A stretch of DNA of 64,000 nt, taken from assembly GCF_000428125.1 (NCBI RefSeq), contig NZ_ATZI01000005.1, forward strand, positions 62,001-126,000. The letters run 5' to 3'. The translations under genes and the position numbers were made by a program. This DNA is from Bacteroides graminisolvens DSM 19988 = JCM 15093 (lineage in GTDB: Bacteria; Bacteroidota; Bacteroidia; Bacteroidales; Bacteroidaceae). Below the pieces are notes generated by a model. That model had not been told where the DNA came from, did not search any database, and saw nothing but the letters and a program-made list of their open reading frames with translations. Positions 45,786 through 58,095 of the stretch are shown one piece after another. The stretch's first letter is position 1. Every line of letters starts with the position of its first letter.

Positions 45786-48700
45786 ATGAAAAATGTAATT
45801 AAGAAAAATCAGAAGATTTCTTGCTTATTTGTGCTTATGCTTTTTACATCTATGTCAGCATGGGCGCAATTTCAAGTCAAAGGCACAATCGTCTCAGGTA
45901 TAGATTCTGAGCCAATGATTGGTGTGGCTATTTTAGAGAATGGAACAAACAATGGTGCTATTACCGATCTCACAGGTAATTATTCGATTCAAGTACGAAA
46001 CAGTAATGCAACTATTACTGTATCTTTTGTAGGTTTCAAATCTCAGACTATCCAGGTCAATGGGCGTAATGTGATCAACATCAATATGGAGGAAGATACA
46101 AAACTTATCGACGAAGTAGTGGTAGTTGGTTACGGTGTTCAGAAGAAGAGTGACATTACAGGTGCTATTGCCTCGGTCAACGGAGACGACATTAAGAACC
46201 TTTCAACAGTAGATGCCGGTGCTGCTCTTCAAGGTAAGGCTGCCGGTATTCAGGTTTTGAATTCATCGGGCGCTCCCGGCCAAGGTGCTTCAATTCGTAT
46301 TCGTGGCTATTCATCCAATTCAGATAAACTAGGTCCTCTATTAATTGTTGATGGTTTAAAGGTAGACAATATTCAGTATCTTGATCCTTCAATGATTGCG
46401 TCTATGGAGGTTCTTAAGGATGCGGCGTCAGCTGCAATTTATGGAGCTCAGGCCGGTAATGGTGTTGTTCTTATTACAACAAAGACCGGTAATAGCGCCA
46501 ATGGTCGTCCGAAAATAACGTACTCTTTCAAGGCTATCAACCAGAGACTTGGCAAAACCCCTGAAATTTTCGGTGCAAAAGATTGGATCAAATATAAGGA
46601 ATTGTCCGGTTACGACATGAAAACTCTTTGCCAGAGCAATGGAGTTGATTACGACAACCCTCAAGAGACTGACTGGATAAAAGAAGTATTTGGAGATAGC
46701 TGGGCAACTCAGCATTCTGTTACCTTTCAAGACGGCAATGATAAAGGTCATTTCTTTACTTCTGTAAACTACTTAAACAACGATGGTATTGTACGTGGAA
46801 AGAAAGATACCTATACTCGTCTTACCGGTCAACTCAATGCAGACTACCAACTCTATAGCTGGATTAAGGTTGGTACAAACACCTCTATTGAAAAATGGGC
46901 TACCCGCAATATCACTCATCAAAGCGCTTATGGCTCTATGTTGGCACCGGCTCTTTTACTCGATCCTCTGACTCCTGTATATTGGGATAGCGTTGATGAC
47001 TTCACAACAGACATGAAAGAACAGTATGCTACGAATCCTGAAACCATCCTTGTTGCTCCAAATGGCAAGTACTATGCTACTTCAAAATTTCAGAAGGATG
47101 ACAACGGTAACCCTCTCCTCCAGCGTGATCGCCGCAATGCTAAAAGTTCCGGTTTCACGGTTCGTGGTACTGCTTTTGCAGACCTGACTCCTATTGATGG
47201 TCTTGTGATGACATCCCGGTTCTCTTACATCATTGCACAGACTAACAATCACGACTATGCTGAACCTTATTATATGAATGGTCAAGCTAAAGCTACAGAT
47301 TATACTATTTCAGCTTCAGCCAACAATAACCATTACTATCAGTGGGAAAACTTTGCAAACTTCAATAAGACATTATTCGAGAAGCACAATATCGGTGCTA
47401 TGATCGGTATGTCATATACTGAATATCGCTCGGACAATGTATCAGCATCAGCTACCGGTACAGGTGGTAACAAAATACTTTCCGGTGACGCTAACAACTT
47501 TAAGTATCTCGATTATGTAAACTCAGCTGAGACTACAACAAAGAGTATCGGTAACCTTCCGGGACTTTCTACGAGCCTCTCTTACTTTGGCCGATTCTTA
47601 TATACTTACGACAATCGTTATAGTTTGCAGTTTAATTACCGTGCCGACGCATTTGATACTTCCAAACTTCCTTCTGACAAACGTTGGGGTAAGTTTCCTT
47701 CAGTTGCCGTAGGCTGGAATATCGGAAATGAGAAATTTATTACAAACAACATTAGCAGCGATCTTCTTTCATTCTTGAAATTCCGTGCTTCTTGGGGACG
47801 TAACGGTAATGTTAGTGTGCTTAGCAATTATCCCTATGTTTCGCCAATCAGTTACAATTCTTCTTGGTATCAATATGGTGATGACCCTGCTCAGCACTAT
47901 GGATCTTATCCATCGGGTCTTGCCAATCCGAACCTCAAGTGGGAAACATCTGAACAGTTGGACTTCGGTCTTGACATGCGTTTCTTTAATGATAGGTTGA
48001 CACTTAGTCTTGACTATTTTAACAAGGATACAAAGGATCTTCTCATATCTACCAACCCGGTTCCTGAAGTGTATGTAAATACGACTATAGTCAATGCCGG
48101 TGAGATTAACAACAGGGGATTTGAATTTGAAGCCTCTTGGAAAGATCATATTGGCGATTTGAAGTATAATATTTCCGGAAACTTCTCTACTTTGAGAAAC
48201 AGGGTTACTTATTTGTATGACGACATCACTCGCATCACTGGCAACAAAGGTGGTGTAGATGGTACCAATAACATGGTATGTTCCGCATTTGAGGAAGGTC
48301 ACTCTATATGGTACTTCCGTGCATACGATTATGCAGGTGTTAACAAAGAAACCGGTGCAGCTCAATTCCGTAACCATGAGGGTAAAATTGTTTCCTCTTC
48401 AGAGCTAAGCGACCAGGATATGACCGATATAGGTAGCGCCATTCCAAGGTTTACTTATGGCTTGACTATAAATTTGGAGTATAAAGGTTTGGATTTCTCT
48501 GTATTTGGTACAGGTGTAGGAGGTAATAAGATTTTCAATATCCTTTATCGTGCAGATACGCCTATGCGTAATTCACTGAAGTATTACATGGACAATGCTT
48601 GGAGCGAAACCAACAAAAATGCTTCTATGCCTGCTGTTGCAAATGTTGCTCAAGACCGTTACTTCTGGAGTTCAAGTGCTTCAATGTTTAAAGGTGATTA

Positions 48701-48935
48701 TTTCAAGATTAAACAGATACAATTAGGCTACACATTGCCCAAAACACTCACCAAGAGAATTGCTCTTAAGGAACTTCGCTTCTTCGTTTCTTTGGATGAC
48801 TTCTTTACTTTCTCAAGCTATCCTGGTATGGATCCTGAGACTGCAACGACTTCCAATAATGGTGGTGGAGGATATGATATTGGTACATACCCAACCATGA
48901 AGAAATGCACATTCGGTGCAAGCTTTGCATTTTAA
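45786..48935 (+). CDS. SusC-like TonB-dependent outer-membrane transporter (pair 3, xylan-type PUL)
   Basis: Transporter of 1049 residues with signal peptide (ending SAWAQ), carboxypeptidase-D-like domain (GTIVSGIDSEPMIGVAILEN), TonB box IDEVVVVGYG, plug (AALQGKAAGIQVLNSSGAPG, LLIVDGLKVDN, MEVLKDAASAAIYGAQAG) and barrel to the C-terminal MKKCTFGASFAF. It carries oligosaccharide captured by the SusD protein encoded 44 bp downstream. Induction by the divergent HTCS is expected; its upstream region (45255-45529) lacks a consensus promoter, which fits activator-dependent expression. Confidence 0.94.
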   Translation: MKNVIKKNQKISCLFVLMLFTSMSAWAQFQVKGTIVSGIDSEPMIGVAILENGTNNGAITDLTGNYSIQVRNSNATITVSFVGFKSQTIQVNGRNVININMEEDTKLIDEVVVVGYGVQKKSDITGAIASVNGDDIKNLSTVDAGAALQGKAAGIQVLNSSGAPGQGASIRIRGYSSNSDKLGPLLIVDGLKVDNIQYLDPSMIASMEVLKDAASAAIYGAQAGNGVVLITTKTGNSANGRPKITYSFKAINQRLGKTPEIFGAKDWIKYKELSGYDMKTLCQSNGVDYDNPQETDWIKEVFGDSWATQHSVTFQDGNDKGHFFTSVNYLNNDGIVRGKKDTYTRLTGQLNADYQLYSWIKVGTNTSIEKWATRNITHQSAYGSMLAPALLLDPLTPVYWDSVDDFTTDMKEQYATNPETILVAPNGKYYATSKFQKDDNGNPLLQRDRRNAKSSGFTVRGTAFADLTPIDGLVMTSRFSYIIAQTNNHDYAEPYYMNGQAKATDYTISASANNNHYYQWENFANFNKTLFEKHNIGAMIGMSYTEYRSDNVSASATGTGGNKILSGDANNFKYLDYVNSAETTTKSIGNLPGLSTSLSYFGRFLYTYDNRYSLQFNYRADAFDTSKLPSDKRWGKFPSVAVGWNIGNEKFITNNISSDLLSFLKFRASWGRNGNVSVLSNYPYVSPISYNSSWYQYGDDPAQHYGSYPSGLANPNLKWETSEQLDFGLDMRFFNDRLTLSLDYFNKDTKDLLISTNPVPEVYVNTTIVNAGEINNRGFEFEASWKDHIGDLKYNISGNFSTLRNRVTYLYDDITRITGNKGGVDGTNNMVCSAFEEGHSIWYFRAYDYAGVNKETGAAQFRNHEGKIVSSSELSDQDMTDIGSAIPRFTYGLTINLEYKGLDFSVFGTGVGGNKIFNILYRADTPMRNSLKYYMDNAWSETNKNASMPAVANVAQDRYFWSSSASMFKGDYFKIKQIQLGYTLPKTLTKRIALKELRFFVSLDDFFTFSSYPGMDPETATTSNNGGGGYDIGTYPTMKKCTFGASFAF

Positions 48936-48979
48936 TAGAGAAAGTAATTTTTGAAAAACTTTTTAAAAAGTAATTTATT

Positions 48980-50656
48980 ATGAGAAAAATAATATATTCC
49001 CTTTTAGGTGTTGCATTCCTTTTCAGTGCTTGCGAGGATCGCCTCGACATTGAACAGAAAGGTGTCATCTCGTTTGATAGTTTTTATAAGACTGATGATG
49101 ATGCACAGAATGCACTCAACAATCTCTATCAATCATTCTGTTTGAATATAGCCGGTAATGAAGGTATTTATGTGGCCCTCCCTTTGCTTTTTGACGAAGC
49201 TGGCGATGATATGTTGGCAGCAGGTAATATGTATGGTGACAACGACTTTGGTGCACAGATTAACGAGTTTCGCTATGATTCACAAAATGAAGTAATCAAG
49301 AATACGTACTGGGGACTCTATGGTGTGATTTATGATTGCAACCTTATCTTGGACAATATAGAACCCACTACGTCTATTAAGAAACGGGTTTGTGCGGAAG
49401 CTCGTACACTGCGTGCCTGGTCGCATATGATGCTCGCTATTGCTTGGGACTGCCCTCCATTGGTTGATCATATTCTTAAGCCGAGTGATAAACCGGCTAA
49501 CAATGCGGTTGAAGGCGGCCACAATGGGTTGCTGGAATGGTGTGCCAAAGAAGCAGAGGCCGCAGTTGCCGATCTTGACGAACGTGAAAGCCCATCAGAC
49601 AAGGTGGGTGCCTCAAAGGTAACGAAGGGCTTTGCTCTTACCGTAGCCGGTAAGGCTCGCTTGTTTAAAGGTGACTATGCCGGAGCGAAAGCTAACTTGG
49701 AGCAGGTTATCACTTCAAAAAAATACGAACTAGTTCCTACTGAACGTTGGCCAAATTTGTTCCACGCATCAGGTGACCTCTGTGAGGAGATGATTTTCCA
49801 AGCTAACGCACTTGAAAATGCTGCTGTTGGTGACTGGAGTAACAAAATCCAGCGTACATCTTGGATGTGGATTCAGTTCTGGAACTGGCGTACTGACAAG
49901 TTAGCTACCAAACCTTCATTTATCGGTCCCGATGGTTGGGGTGGTCACTCTATCCGTGCTGATTTTGCAGAACGAATGTTGGCAAACGATGGTAACTCAC
50001 CACGTCGTAAAGCGACATTCCTTACTGGTGACGAATTTCTTTATGAAATGGATTGGAATGGTACCAAAGGTGAAAACTTGACTCGCGCCGAGCTGGAGAA
50101 ATCGCCTAAGATTGGAATCAAGGATCCAACAGGCCTTTATGGCTTTGCAGGTTATTTCGCTAACAAATTCGTTGCGTGGCCTGAAGATAACGAGAAGGGT
50201 TGGTATGGATTCAAGAATCTCACTATCTTCCGTTACGCTGAAGTTCTCTTGATGTATGCTGAGGCTTGTGCACAAACTTCCGATCCAAATGGTTTGGGTC
50301 TGAAATGTCTTCAGGATATTCAGAAACGTGCGGGTTCTGCTCATCTCTCAACTGAACTTACCATGCAGGAAGTAAAGAACGAGAAGAGCTATGAGATGTG
50401 GCTTGAGGCAGTTCGTTTCCCCGATATGGTACGCTGGGGTGATACGGATGGTGTTGTAAATAATGGTAAGAACATACCAACTACCTACGATGCTTTCTTT
50501 ACTAAGAATGAGCCGATCCATCGCCTGTATGTGGAGACGTCAAATCCCAACAAGGGTCAAACAGGTTTTGTGAAAGGTAAACATGAATATTTCGCATATC
50601 CATTTGCCGCAACTTCAATCAATCCTAACCTAAAGCAGAACCCGAGTGGTGAATAA
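48980..50656 (+). CDS. SusD/RagB-like glycan-binding lipoprotein (pair 3)
   Basis: Surface lipoprotein of 558 residues, lipobox LFSAC (Cys17) followed by EDRLDIEQKGVIS, the start of classical SusD proteins. It holds the TPR scaffold (AEARTLRAWSHMMLAIAWDC; FRYAEVLLMYAEACAQT) and the C-terminal signature YEMWLEAVRFPDMVRWGD. Binds glycan at the surface and forms the lid of the adjacent SusC. It is followed by a strong hairpin before the enzyme genes. Confidence 0.94.
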   Translation: MRKIIYSLLGVAFLFSACEDRLDIEQKGVISFDSFYKTDDDAQNALNNLYQSFCLNIAGNEGIYVALPLLFDEAGDDMLAAGNMYGDNDFGAQINEFRYDSQNEVIKNTYWGLYGVIYDCNLILDNIEPTTSIKKRVCAEARTLRAWSHMMLAIAWDCPPLVDHILKPSDKPANNAVEGGHNGLLEWCAKEAEAAVADLDERESPSDKVGASKVTKGFALTVAGKARLFKGDYAGAKANLEQVITSKKYELVPTERWPNLFHASGDLCEEMIFQANALENAAVGDWSNKIQRTSWMWIQFWNWRTDKLATKPSFIGPDGWGGHSIRADFAERMLANDGNSPRRKATFLTGDEFLYEMDWNGTKGENLTRAELEKSPKIGIKDPTGLYGFAGYFANKFVAWPEDNEKGWYGFKNLTIFRYAEVLLMYAEACAQTSDPNGLGLKCLQDIQKRAGSAHLSTELTMQEVKNEKSYEMWLEAVRFPDMVRWGDTDGVVNNGKNIPTTYDAFFTKNEPIHRLYVETSNPNKGQTGFVKGKHEYFAYPFAATSINPNLKQNPSGE

Positions 50657-50710
50657 AAATAGGTTTTAAAAATTGCATTGTAACTCATTGAATGCTGGCA
50701 TGTAATGCAG

Positions 50711-50750
50711 AATGTCCGCGCTGTAAATATACCGTGGCGCGGACATTTTT
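50711..50750 (+). terminator. Hairpin with T-run between susD and the enzyme genes
   Basis: AATGTCCGCGC (50711-50721) pairs with GCGCGGACATT (50737-50747) and is followed by T residues. It may attenuate rather than end transcription, because five genes follow on the same strand with no consensus promoter seen. Confidence 0.8.
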
Positions 50751-50766
50751 ATATAATATCCACTAA

Positions 50767-53187
<2,421 letters not shown>

Positions 53188-53268
53188 AATATACGAATTT
53201 GTTTTTGTATAGAGTGCCTGTTTGCACAAAACAAACCGTTCGCTTACATATCTAAAAATAATAAATTT

Positions 53269-54039
53269 ATGAGTATTTTCCATCACAAAAAATGGTTGAT
53301 TTTAGGTCTATCCCTGCTTACCGGTATATATGCCGAAGCACAGCAGACCGGTGCGGTAACCAATCGTGCTCCAAATCCTACGCCGGGAATGATGCCCGGC
53401 CCGCGACAACCACAACCAATACAAACACCCACTTATTTGGCCGATTATTTCGTCCCGGCTACAAAGGATGTTTCTGTACCAGACGAGAAGGGTTTTATCC
53501 GGCGCTGGATGTTACTGGAACCCATTAGTAAACCCAACCGCTCCAATACAGTATTCACCGACAGCTACTTGAATCAGGCATTTGATACGCTGTATTTCAA
53601 AAACCAGTTCACGGTCTTTCCTAAAGACGGTGAGAAGGTTAAAGTAGGGAAACAGAAGTTGACTTGGCATGCACTGGACAGCAAGCTATACAACGTGAAG
53701 CTTTATCGTTTCGCTGCTGCTTTGAAAAAACCGGTATATGGCGTACTGTTTTGGGCGGTTACTATCATTGATTGTCCCGAAGACATAGAGAATGTTCGTC
53801 TGTCGGCGGGCTCCAACTCTGCCTCTAAGTGGTGGCTGAACGGCGAAGAAGTTCTTCTTCTTTCGGGCGACCGCCGCATGGTAGTCGACGACTGCCTATC
53901 ACGTCGTCTGACCCTCAAGAAAGGCCGGAATATTCTGCGCGGAGTCGTTATCAATGGCCCGGGCATGAGTGATTTTTGCGTCCGTTTCTTGAATGAGAAC
54001 GGAACACCTGTTAAGAACATGACAATCAGTAACCAATGA
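53269..54039 (+). CDS. Secreted beta-sandwich protein of the PUL, unknown function
   Basis: Protein of 256 residues with a signal peptide (MSIFHHKKWLILGLSLLTGI, cleavage near AEAQQ), a Pro/Gln-rich linker (about 32-60) and one beta-rich domain. The middle and end (ENVRLSAGSNSASKWWLNGE, SGDRRMVVDDC, LKKGRNILRGVVINGPG) look like jelly-roll modules in which a small loop displays a WWLNG motif. I recognise no enzymatic motif. Context between esterases and GH43 genes suggests glycan binding or a helper role; this is inference. Its stop overlaps the next start by 4 bp. Confidence 0.65.
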   Translation: MSIFHHKKWLILGLSLLTGIYAEAQQTGAVTNRAPNPTPGMMPGPRQPQPIQTPTYLADYFVPATKDVSVPDEKGFIRRWMLLEPISKPNRSNTVFTDSYLNQAFDTLYFKNQFTVFPKDGEKVKVGKQKLTWHALDSKLYNVKLYRFAAALKKPVYGVLFWAVTIIDCPEDIENVRLSAGSNSASKWWLNGEEVLLLSGDRRMVVDDCLSRRLTLKKGRNILRGVVINGPGMSDFCVRFLNENGTPVKNMTISNQ

Positions 54040-55493
54040 CCATGAAAACAAGAGCTATACTACTGGGCGCAACAGCCCTGATGTCTGTATTGATATCCCA
54101 AAGAACGTTTGCACAAATCGGTACTCCCTATATTCACGATCCCTCTACCATTATGGAGTGTGAGGGGAAATATTATACTTTCGGTACTGGCGGAGGCGGA
54201 TTGATTTCCGAGGACGGCTGGACTTGGAACGGTGGCGCAGAACGCCCCGGTGGAGGAGCAGCGCCGGATGCAGTGAAAATTGGCGATCGCTATCTGATCG
54301 CTTACAGTGCTACCGGTGGTGGATTAGGCGGCGGACATGCTGGTCGGGTGTTGACTATGTGGAACAATACGTTAGATCCCAAATCTCCCGATTTCAAGTT
54401 TACCGAACCTATCGAAGTGGCTCATTCACTTGATGATGAAGATTGCGATGCGATTGATGCCGGACTATTGCTCGACCCAACGGACGGACGGCTCTGGTTG
54501 TCCTACGGCACCTATTTCGGATTCATTCGCATTGTGGAACTTGATCCAAAGACCGGCAAGCGCGTAGAGGGCAATAAGGAAATCAACGTTGCCATCGACT
54601 GCGAAGCTACCACTTTGATGTATCGCGACGGCTGGTATTACCTGCTGGGCACACACGGCACTTGCTGTGATGGACCGAATTCTACTTATAATATTGTAGT
54701 CGGACGCTCGCGCAGTGTGACGGGGCCTTACATCGACAATGTGGGTAGAGACATGTTGGAAGGCGGTGGCAAGCTGGTGATAGCTGCTGGCGAACGCAAA
54801 ACAGGCCCGGGGCACTTCGGACGCTTCGTGGTAGCCGATGGCGTGGAAAAAATGTCTTATCATTACGAGGCCGATTTTGATCAGGGTGGTCGTAGCGTGT
54901 TAGCCATACGTCCGCTCTTGTGGAAAAACGGATGGCCCGTGGCAGGAGAAGCATTCAAGGAAGGAACTTACGAGATTGAATCCGAACGCAGAGGTTATGC
55001 TCTCGAACTAGCTGTCGACTTTGTACGCATGCAAGGCAGTATGCATCGCTTCTGGGAGAAAGATGCTCAGCCTATGACACCGCTGAAATCACAAACGTTG
55101 GAAGATGTAATCGGTACGTGGCCGAAAGGGGATATTAACGTACGTATCGGTGACTACATGTTCCGTCCTCATCAGAAGTGGACCATTACCGCAGTGCCCG
55201 AAGCCGGTGGATACTTGGGCGGCCCTTATTACAAGATTGTGATTGAAGGTACTAATCGTGCGTTAGCTGCCACTGCAGACGCAGAAGTCGTGGCAGTTCC
55301 TCAATTTACCGGGTCACCTGAACAGTTGTGGAGAATTGATCAACTGACGGACGGTACGTATCGTATTATGCCTAAAAAAGTGCCGGGAACTGATAAGGAG
55401 CTTGTTCTGGTATCAGCAGGCGATAGTACGCCAACGTTGGGTCTGTTCGATATGAATAGTGATAACTCTAAATGGAATTTCCATGACCGCTAA
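54036..55493 (+). CDS. Glycoside hydrolase family 43 enzyme with C-terminal ricin-like domain
   Basis: Secreted enzyme of 485 residues. The five-bladed propeller carries the GH43 acids: general base Asp in YIHDPSTIMEC, Asp in CDAIDAGLLLD and general acid Glu in DCEATTLMYRDGW. GH43 enzymes release arabinose or xylose from arabinoxylan, arabinan or xylo-oligosaccharides. The C-terminal 130 residues repeat Q-x-W blocks (HQKWTITAV, EQLWRIDQL) and look like a ricin-type beta-trefoil that may bind glycan. ATG 54036 overlaps the previous stop (ATGA); an ATG two codons later is also possible. Confidence 0.88.
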   Translation: MTMKTRAILLGATALMSVLISQRTFAQIGTPYIHDPSTIMECEGKYYTFGTGGGGLISEDGWTWNGGAERPGGGAAPDAVKIGDRYLIAYSATGGGLGGGHAGRVLTMWNNTLDPKSPDFKFTEPIEVAHSLDDEDCDAIDAGLLLDPTDGRLWLSYGTYFGFIRIVELDPKTGKRVEGNKEINVAIDCEATTLMYRDGWYYLLGTHGTCCDGPNSTYNIVVGRSRSVTGPYIDNVGRDMLEGGGKLVIAAGERKTGPGHFGRFVVADGVEKMSYHYEADFDQGGRSVLAIRPLLWKNGWPVAGEAFKEGTYEIESERRGYALELAVDFVRMQGSMHRFWEKDAQPMTPLKSQTLEDVIGTWPKGDINVRIGDYMFRPHQKWTITAVPEAGGYLGGPYYKIVIEGTNRALAATADAEVVAVPQFTGSPEQLWRIDQLTDGTYRIMPKKVPGTDKELVLVSAGDSTPTLGLFDMNSDNSKWNFHDR

Positions 55494-56814
55494 ATATTTG
55501 TTATTAACCTTTACAATGCTGTCTATCGGCATTGTAAAGGCACAGAATCCTATTATTAAGGGACAGTTTACAGCCGATCCTACGGCGAGAGTCTTCAATG
55601 GAAAGATGTACCTCTATCCATCGCATGACATTCCGGCGCCTGCCGACAAACCCAATCTTCGTAAAGACTGGTTTTGCATGGCGGATTATCACGTGTTCTC
55701 GTCCGAGAACCTGACCAACTGGACAGACCATGGCGTTATCCTTACGCAGGAAAAGGTGCCCTGGCTGAATGCTGAGGCGTATGCTATGTGGGCACCCGAC
55801 TGTGCATACAAGGATGGCATGTACTACTTTTACTATCCTGCAATAGTCAAACCCGATTCCATTACCAAACGATTCGGGATGATGGTAGGTGTAGCCGTAT
55901 CCGATCGTCCCGACGGGGGATTTGTACCCATGACCGAACCCATCAAAGGTATCTATGGCATTGATCCTTGTACGTTAATCGACGATGACGGGCAGGCGTA
56001 TATTTATTGGTCGGGACGTGGCATGCAGGGTGCGCGGCTTAAGCCAAACATGCTTCAACTCGACTCTGAGCCGGTGGCATTAGGGAATTTCCCCGACGGG
56101 ATGAAAGAAGGACCTTTTGTCTTCAAACGTAATGGCAAGTACTATTTCACATTCCCGTGGGTACCCAAAGAGGGCGAAACAGAGAATCTGTCGTATGCTA
56201 TGGGTGACAGTCCATTGGGACCATTCGAGTATAAAGGGTTGATTATGGATCAGTCACCTACCAAATGCTGGACAAACCATCATTCCATTGTCGAATACAA
56301 AGGTGAATGGTATCTGTTTTATCATCACAATGATTACTCGCCACAATTCGATAAAAATCGTTCCGTTCGTATCGATAAGATCTGCTTCAATGAAGACGGA
56401 ACCATTCAAAAAGTGACACCGACATTGCGCGGGGTGGGCATTACGAATGCAACCGATGAAATTCAGCTTGATCGTTACTCGGAATTAAGTAAGATGGGTG
56501 CCGCTATCAACTACGTAGATACGACCGATTATTTTGCCGGTTGGAAGACTGTCTTAAATGCCAGGAATGCTTACGTGCAATATAACGATGTTGATTTTGG
56601 AACGACCGGACTAACATCGGTCTCGGCACAAGTCCTCAATGGAAAAGGCAAACTACTGGTGAAAGTGGATGATAAGATCATTGCCCGGATAGCTGTCAAA
56701 GAAGCCGGACTAATCACGGTTCCGGTTAAAGATATTCCGCAAGGCGTACACAATTTGTCAGTTGTATCAGCTGATAAAGGGAAGGTTGAGGTCGACTGGA
56801 TACAGTTTAAATAA
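55483..56814 (+). CDS. Glycoside hydrolase family 43 enzyme with C-terminal CBM6-like domain
   Basis: Secreted enzyme of 443 residues (signal peptide ending IVKAQ) with start ATG 55483, which overlaps the previous stop by 11 bp. The GH43 catalytic set is Asp in FTADPTARVFNG, Asp in GIDPCTLIDDDG and Glu in MKEGPFVFKRNG. The C-terminal part (about 330-443; VSAQVLNGKGKLLVKVDDK and VVSADKGKVEVDWIQF) looks like a CBM6-type sandwich. It would trim arabinosyl or xylosyl units. An in-frame TTG-type upstream start is less likely. Confidence 0.88.
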   Translation: MTAKYLLLTFTMLSIGIVKAQNPIIKGQFTADPTARVFNGKMYLYPSHDIPAPADKPNLRKDWFCMADYHVFSSENLTNWTDHGVILTQEKVPWLNAEAYAMWAPDCAYKDGMYYFYYPAIVKPDSITKRFGMMVGVAVSDRPDGGFVPMTEPIKGIYGIDPCTLIDDDGQAYIYWSGRGMQGARLKPNMLQLDSEPVALGNFPDGMKEGPFVFKRNGKYYFTFPWVPKEGETENLSYAMGDSPLGPFEYKGLIMDQSPTKCWTNHHSIVEYKGEWYLFYHHNDYSPQFDKNRSVRIDKICFNEDGTIQKVTPTLRGVGITNATDEIQLDRYSELSKMGAAINYVDTTDYFAGWKTVLNARNAYVQYNDVDFGTTGLTSVSAQVLNGKGKLLVKVDDKIIARIAVKEAGLITVPVKDIPQGVHNLSVVSADKGKVEVDWIQFK

Positions 56815-56863
56815 TAGGAATAATGGTATTTGCTTTTATTTACTATAAAATAGAAAAGGGTTT

Positions 56864-57244
56864 ATGAAAAAGCAATGGATCTCGTTGTTGTTGGTCTCTG
56901 TACTTGGGAACATCCCGATGCAGGCTGCAGAGCCGGTAATCAAGAGCATAGGAGAATCAAAATATGTCATCGAAACCGGAAATCTGTCGATGACTATTGA
57001 TGCTGCCGGAGGAGCTAAGATTCGTTCTTTTAAATTCAAGGACGCTGAAGTCATTTCACAGTCACCCATGCGGGAAACATTTGGGAGCACCTTCTGGACT
57101 AGTCCTCAGAATGAATGGAACTGGCCACCGGTAGCCGAATACGACAAGTTGCCTTATACGGTGCGTTGGTATCTCATGCCCGTGAACAGTGAATCTATCA
57201 CTTCTCAACAGTTGATTTCTAAAGTAAGGGCTCTTTTCAATTAG
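56864..57244 (+). pseudogene. Truncated DUF4380-like (galactose-mutarotase-like) gene
   Basis: ORF of 126 residues with an intact signal peptide (MKKQWISLLLVSVLGNIPM, cleavage near MQAAE). Residues about 30-110 match the start of DUF4380-type beta-sandwich proteins (GNLSMTIDAAGGAKIRSFKF, FWTSPQNEWNWPPVAEYD). Full-length members are about three times longer, so the C-terminal part is missing. The end SKVRALFN runs into a stop at the point where the family continues. It may still make a short product. Confidence 0.65.
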
Positions 57245-57267
57245 TCATCGTCTTAATCAATATAGGT

Positions 57268-58071
57268 ATGACAATAGGTAGAAGATTGGGTGTTGCTTCA
57301 AGCGTGATAGGAGTAGCTTTATGTCTGCTTCTATCCGCTTGTTCAAACAAATCCGCAAGATCTGACTGGACACAATTGGTGCTGAATGACTCTAGTTACT
57401 TTGAGGCTCCCGGATTGAATGTAATGGTGTTTAGTCACTCTTACGATGGCCTGTTTGATGACTCAAAAATGGCAGGCATCGAGATCGTGCATCACGGCTT
57501 GTGCATGGCCAGGAATGGTGATGTACACCTAAACCCTGCACCCGGACAATGGGATTTGCATTCTATACTGATTGAAAAAAAGGTGGAACGGAAGAATAAC
57601 CTCATTATTGCACAACTGAAATACGATAACCCACATTTTATTTATCAGATCCAGGCGCGACTGGGTGATGGGGGAATTTATGTCAGTGTGTGGACGGATC
57701 AACCAATCCCGGATGAGTTGAAAGGAATAGCAAGCTTAGACATTGAATTTGCCCCCATGCTTTACGTGGGGCATACTTATATCATGGATGGTAAGGTGCG
57801 GGAGATACCTCATTCTCCGCACGGCGAGATGATTATCCGGAAAACGGATGCTTCAAAGCCGCTCCCCATTGCCACAGGGAAGAAATTTGATATCAATCCC
57901 GATGATGCGGAAAGGCACATCACGGTGAGTAGTGCAGAACAAAACTTACTATTTTACGACGGTTGGAGTAAAGCTCAGAACGGATGGCTCGTATTGCGCA
58001 GTCTGCTTCCGGCGGGCAAGTCGGGGAAGATCCTGGAGTGGTTCATCTCGGGCGAAACAAAAAAGTCCTGA
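57268..58071 (+). pseudogene. 5' fragment of a GH9-type cellulase-family gene, truncated at tRNA-Asp
   Basis: ORF of 267 residues starting with a lipobox (LLLSAC) and an N-terminal domain found before the CelD-like Ig and catalytic domains of Bacteroides GH9 enzymes (YFEAPGLNVMVFSHSYDGLF, GIEIVHHGLC, GDVHLNPAPGQWD, ARLGDGGIYVSVWTD). The catalytic domain is missing. The frame ends at KKS with the stop TGA inside the terminator hairpin of the oppositely oriented tRNA-Asp, which shows that the gene has been cut or fused here. Family assignment is by pattern memory and should be confirmed by profile search. Confidence 0.65.
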
Positions 58072-58091
58072 AGTATGAACCTCAGGACTTT
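58062..58091 (-). terminator. Intrinsic terminator of tRNA-Asp
   Basis: Minus-strand stem AAAGTCCTGA (82-91 side) with TCAGGACTTT (62-71 side), 10 nt loop, followed by a run of T. It overlaps the stop codon of the GH9 fragment. Confidence 0.85.
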
Positions 58092-58095
58092 GATG

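Noticed and set aside
47769-48377. 202-residue minus-strand ORF within susC-3
   Set aside because: Shadow of the transporter frame; no recognisable features.
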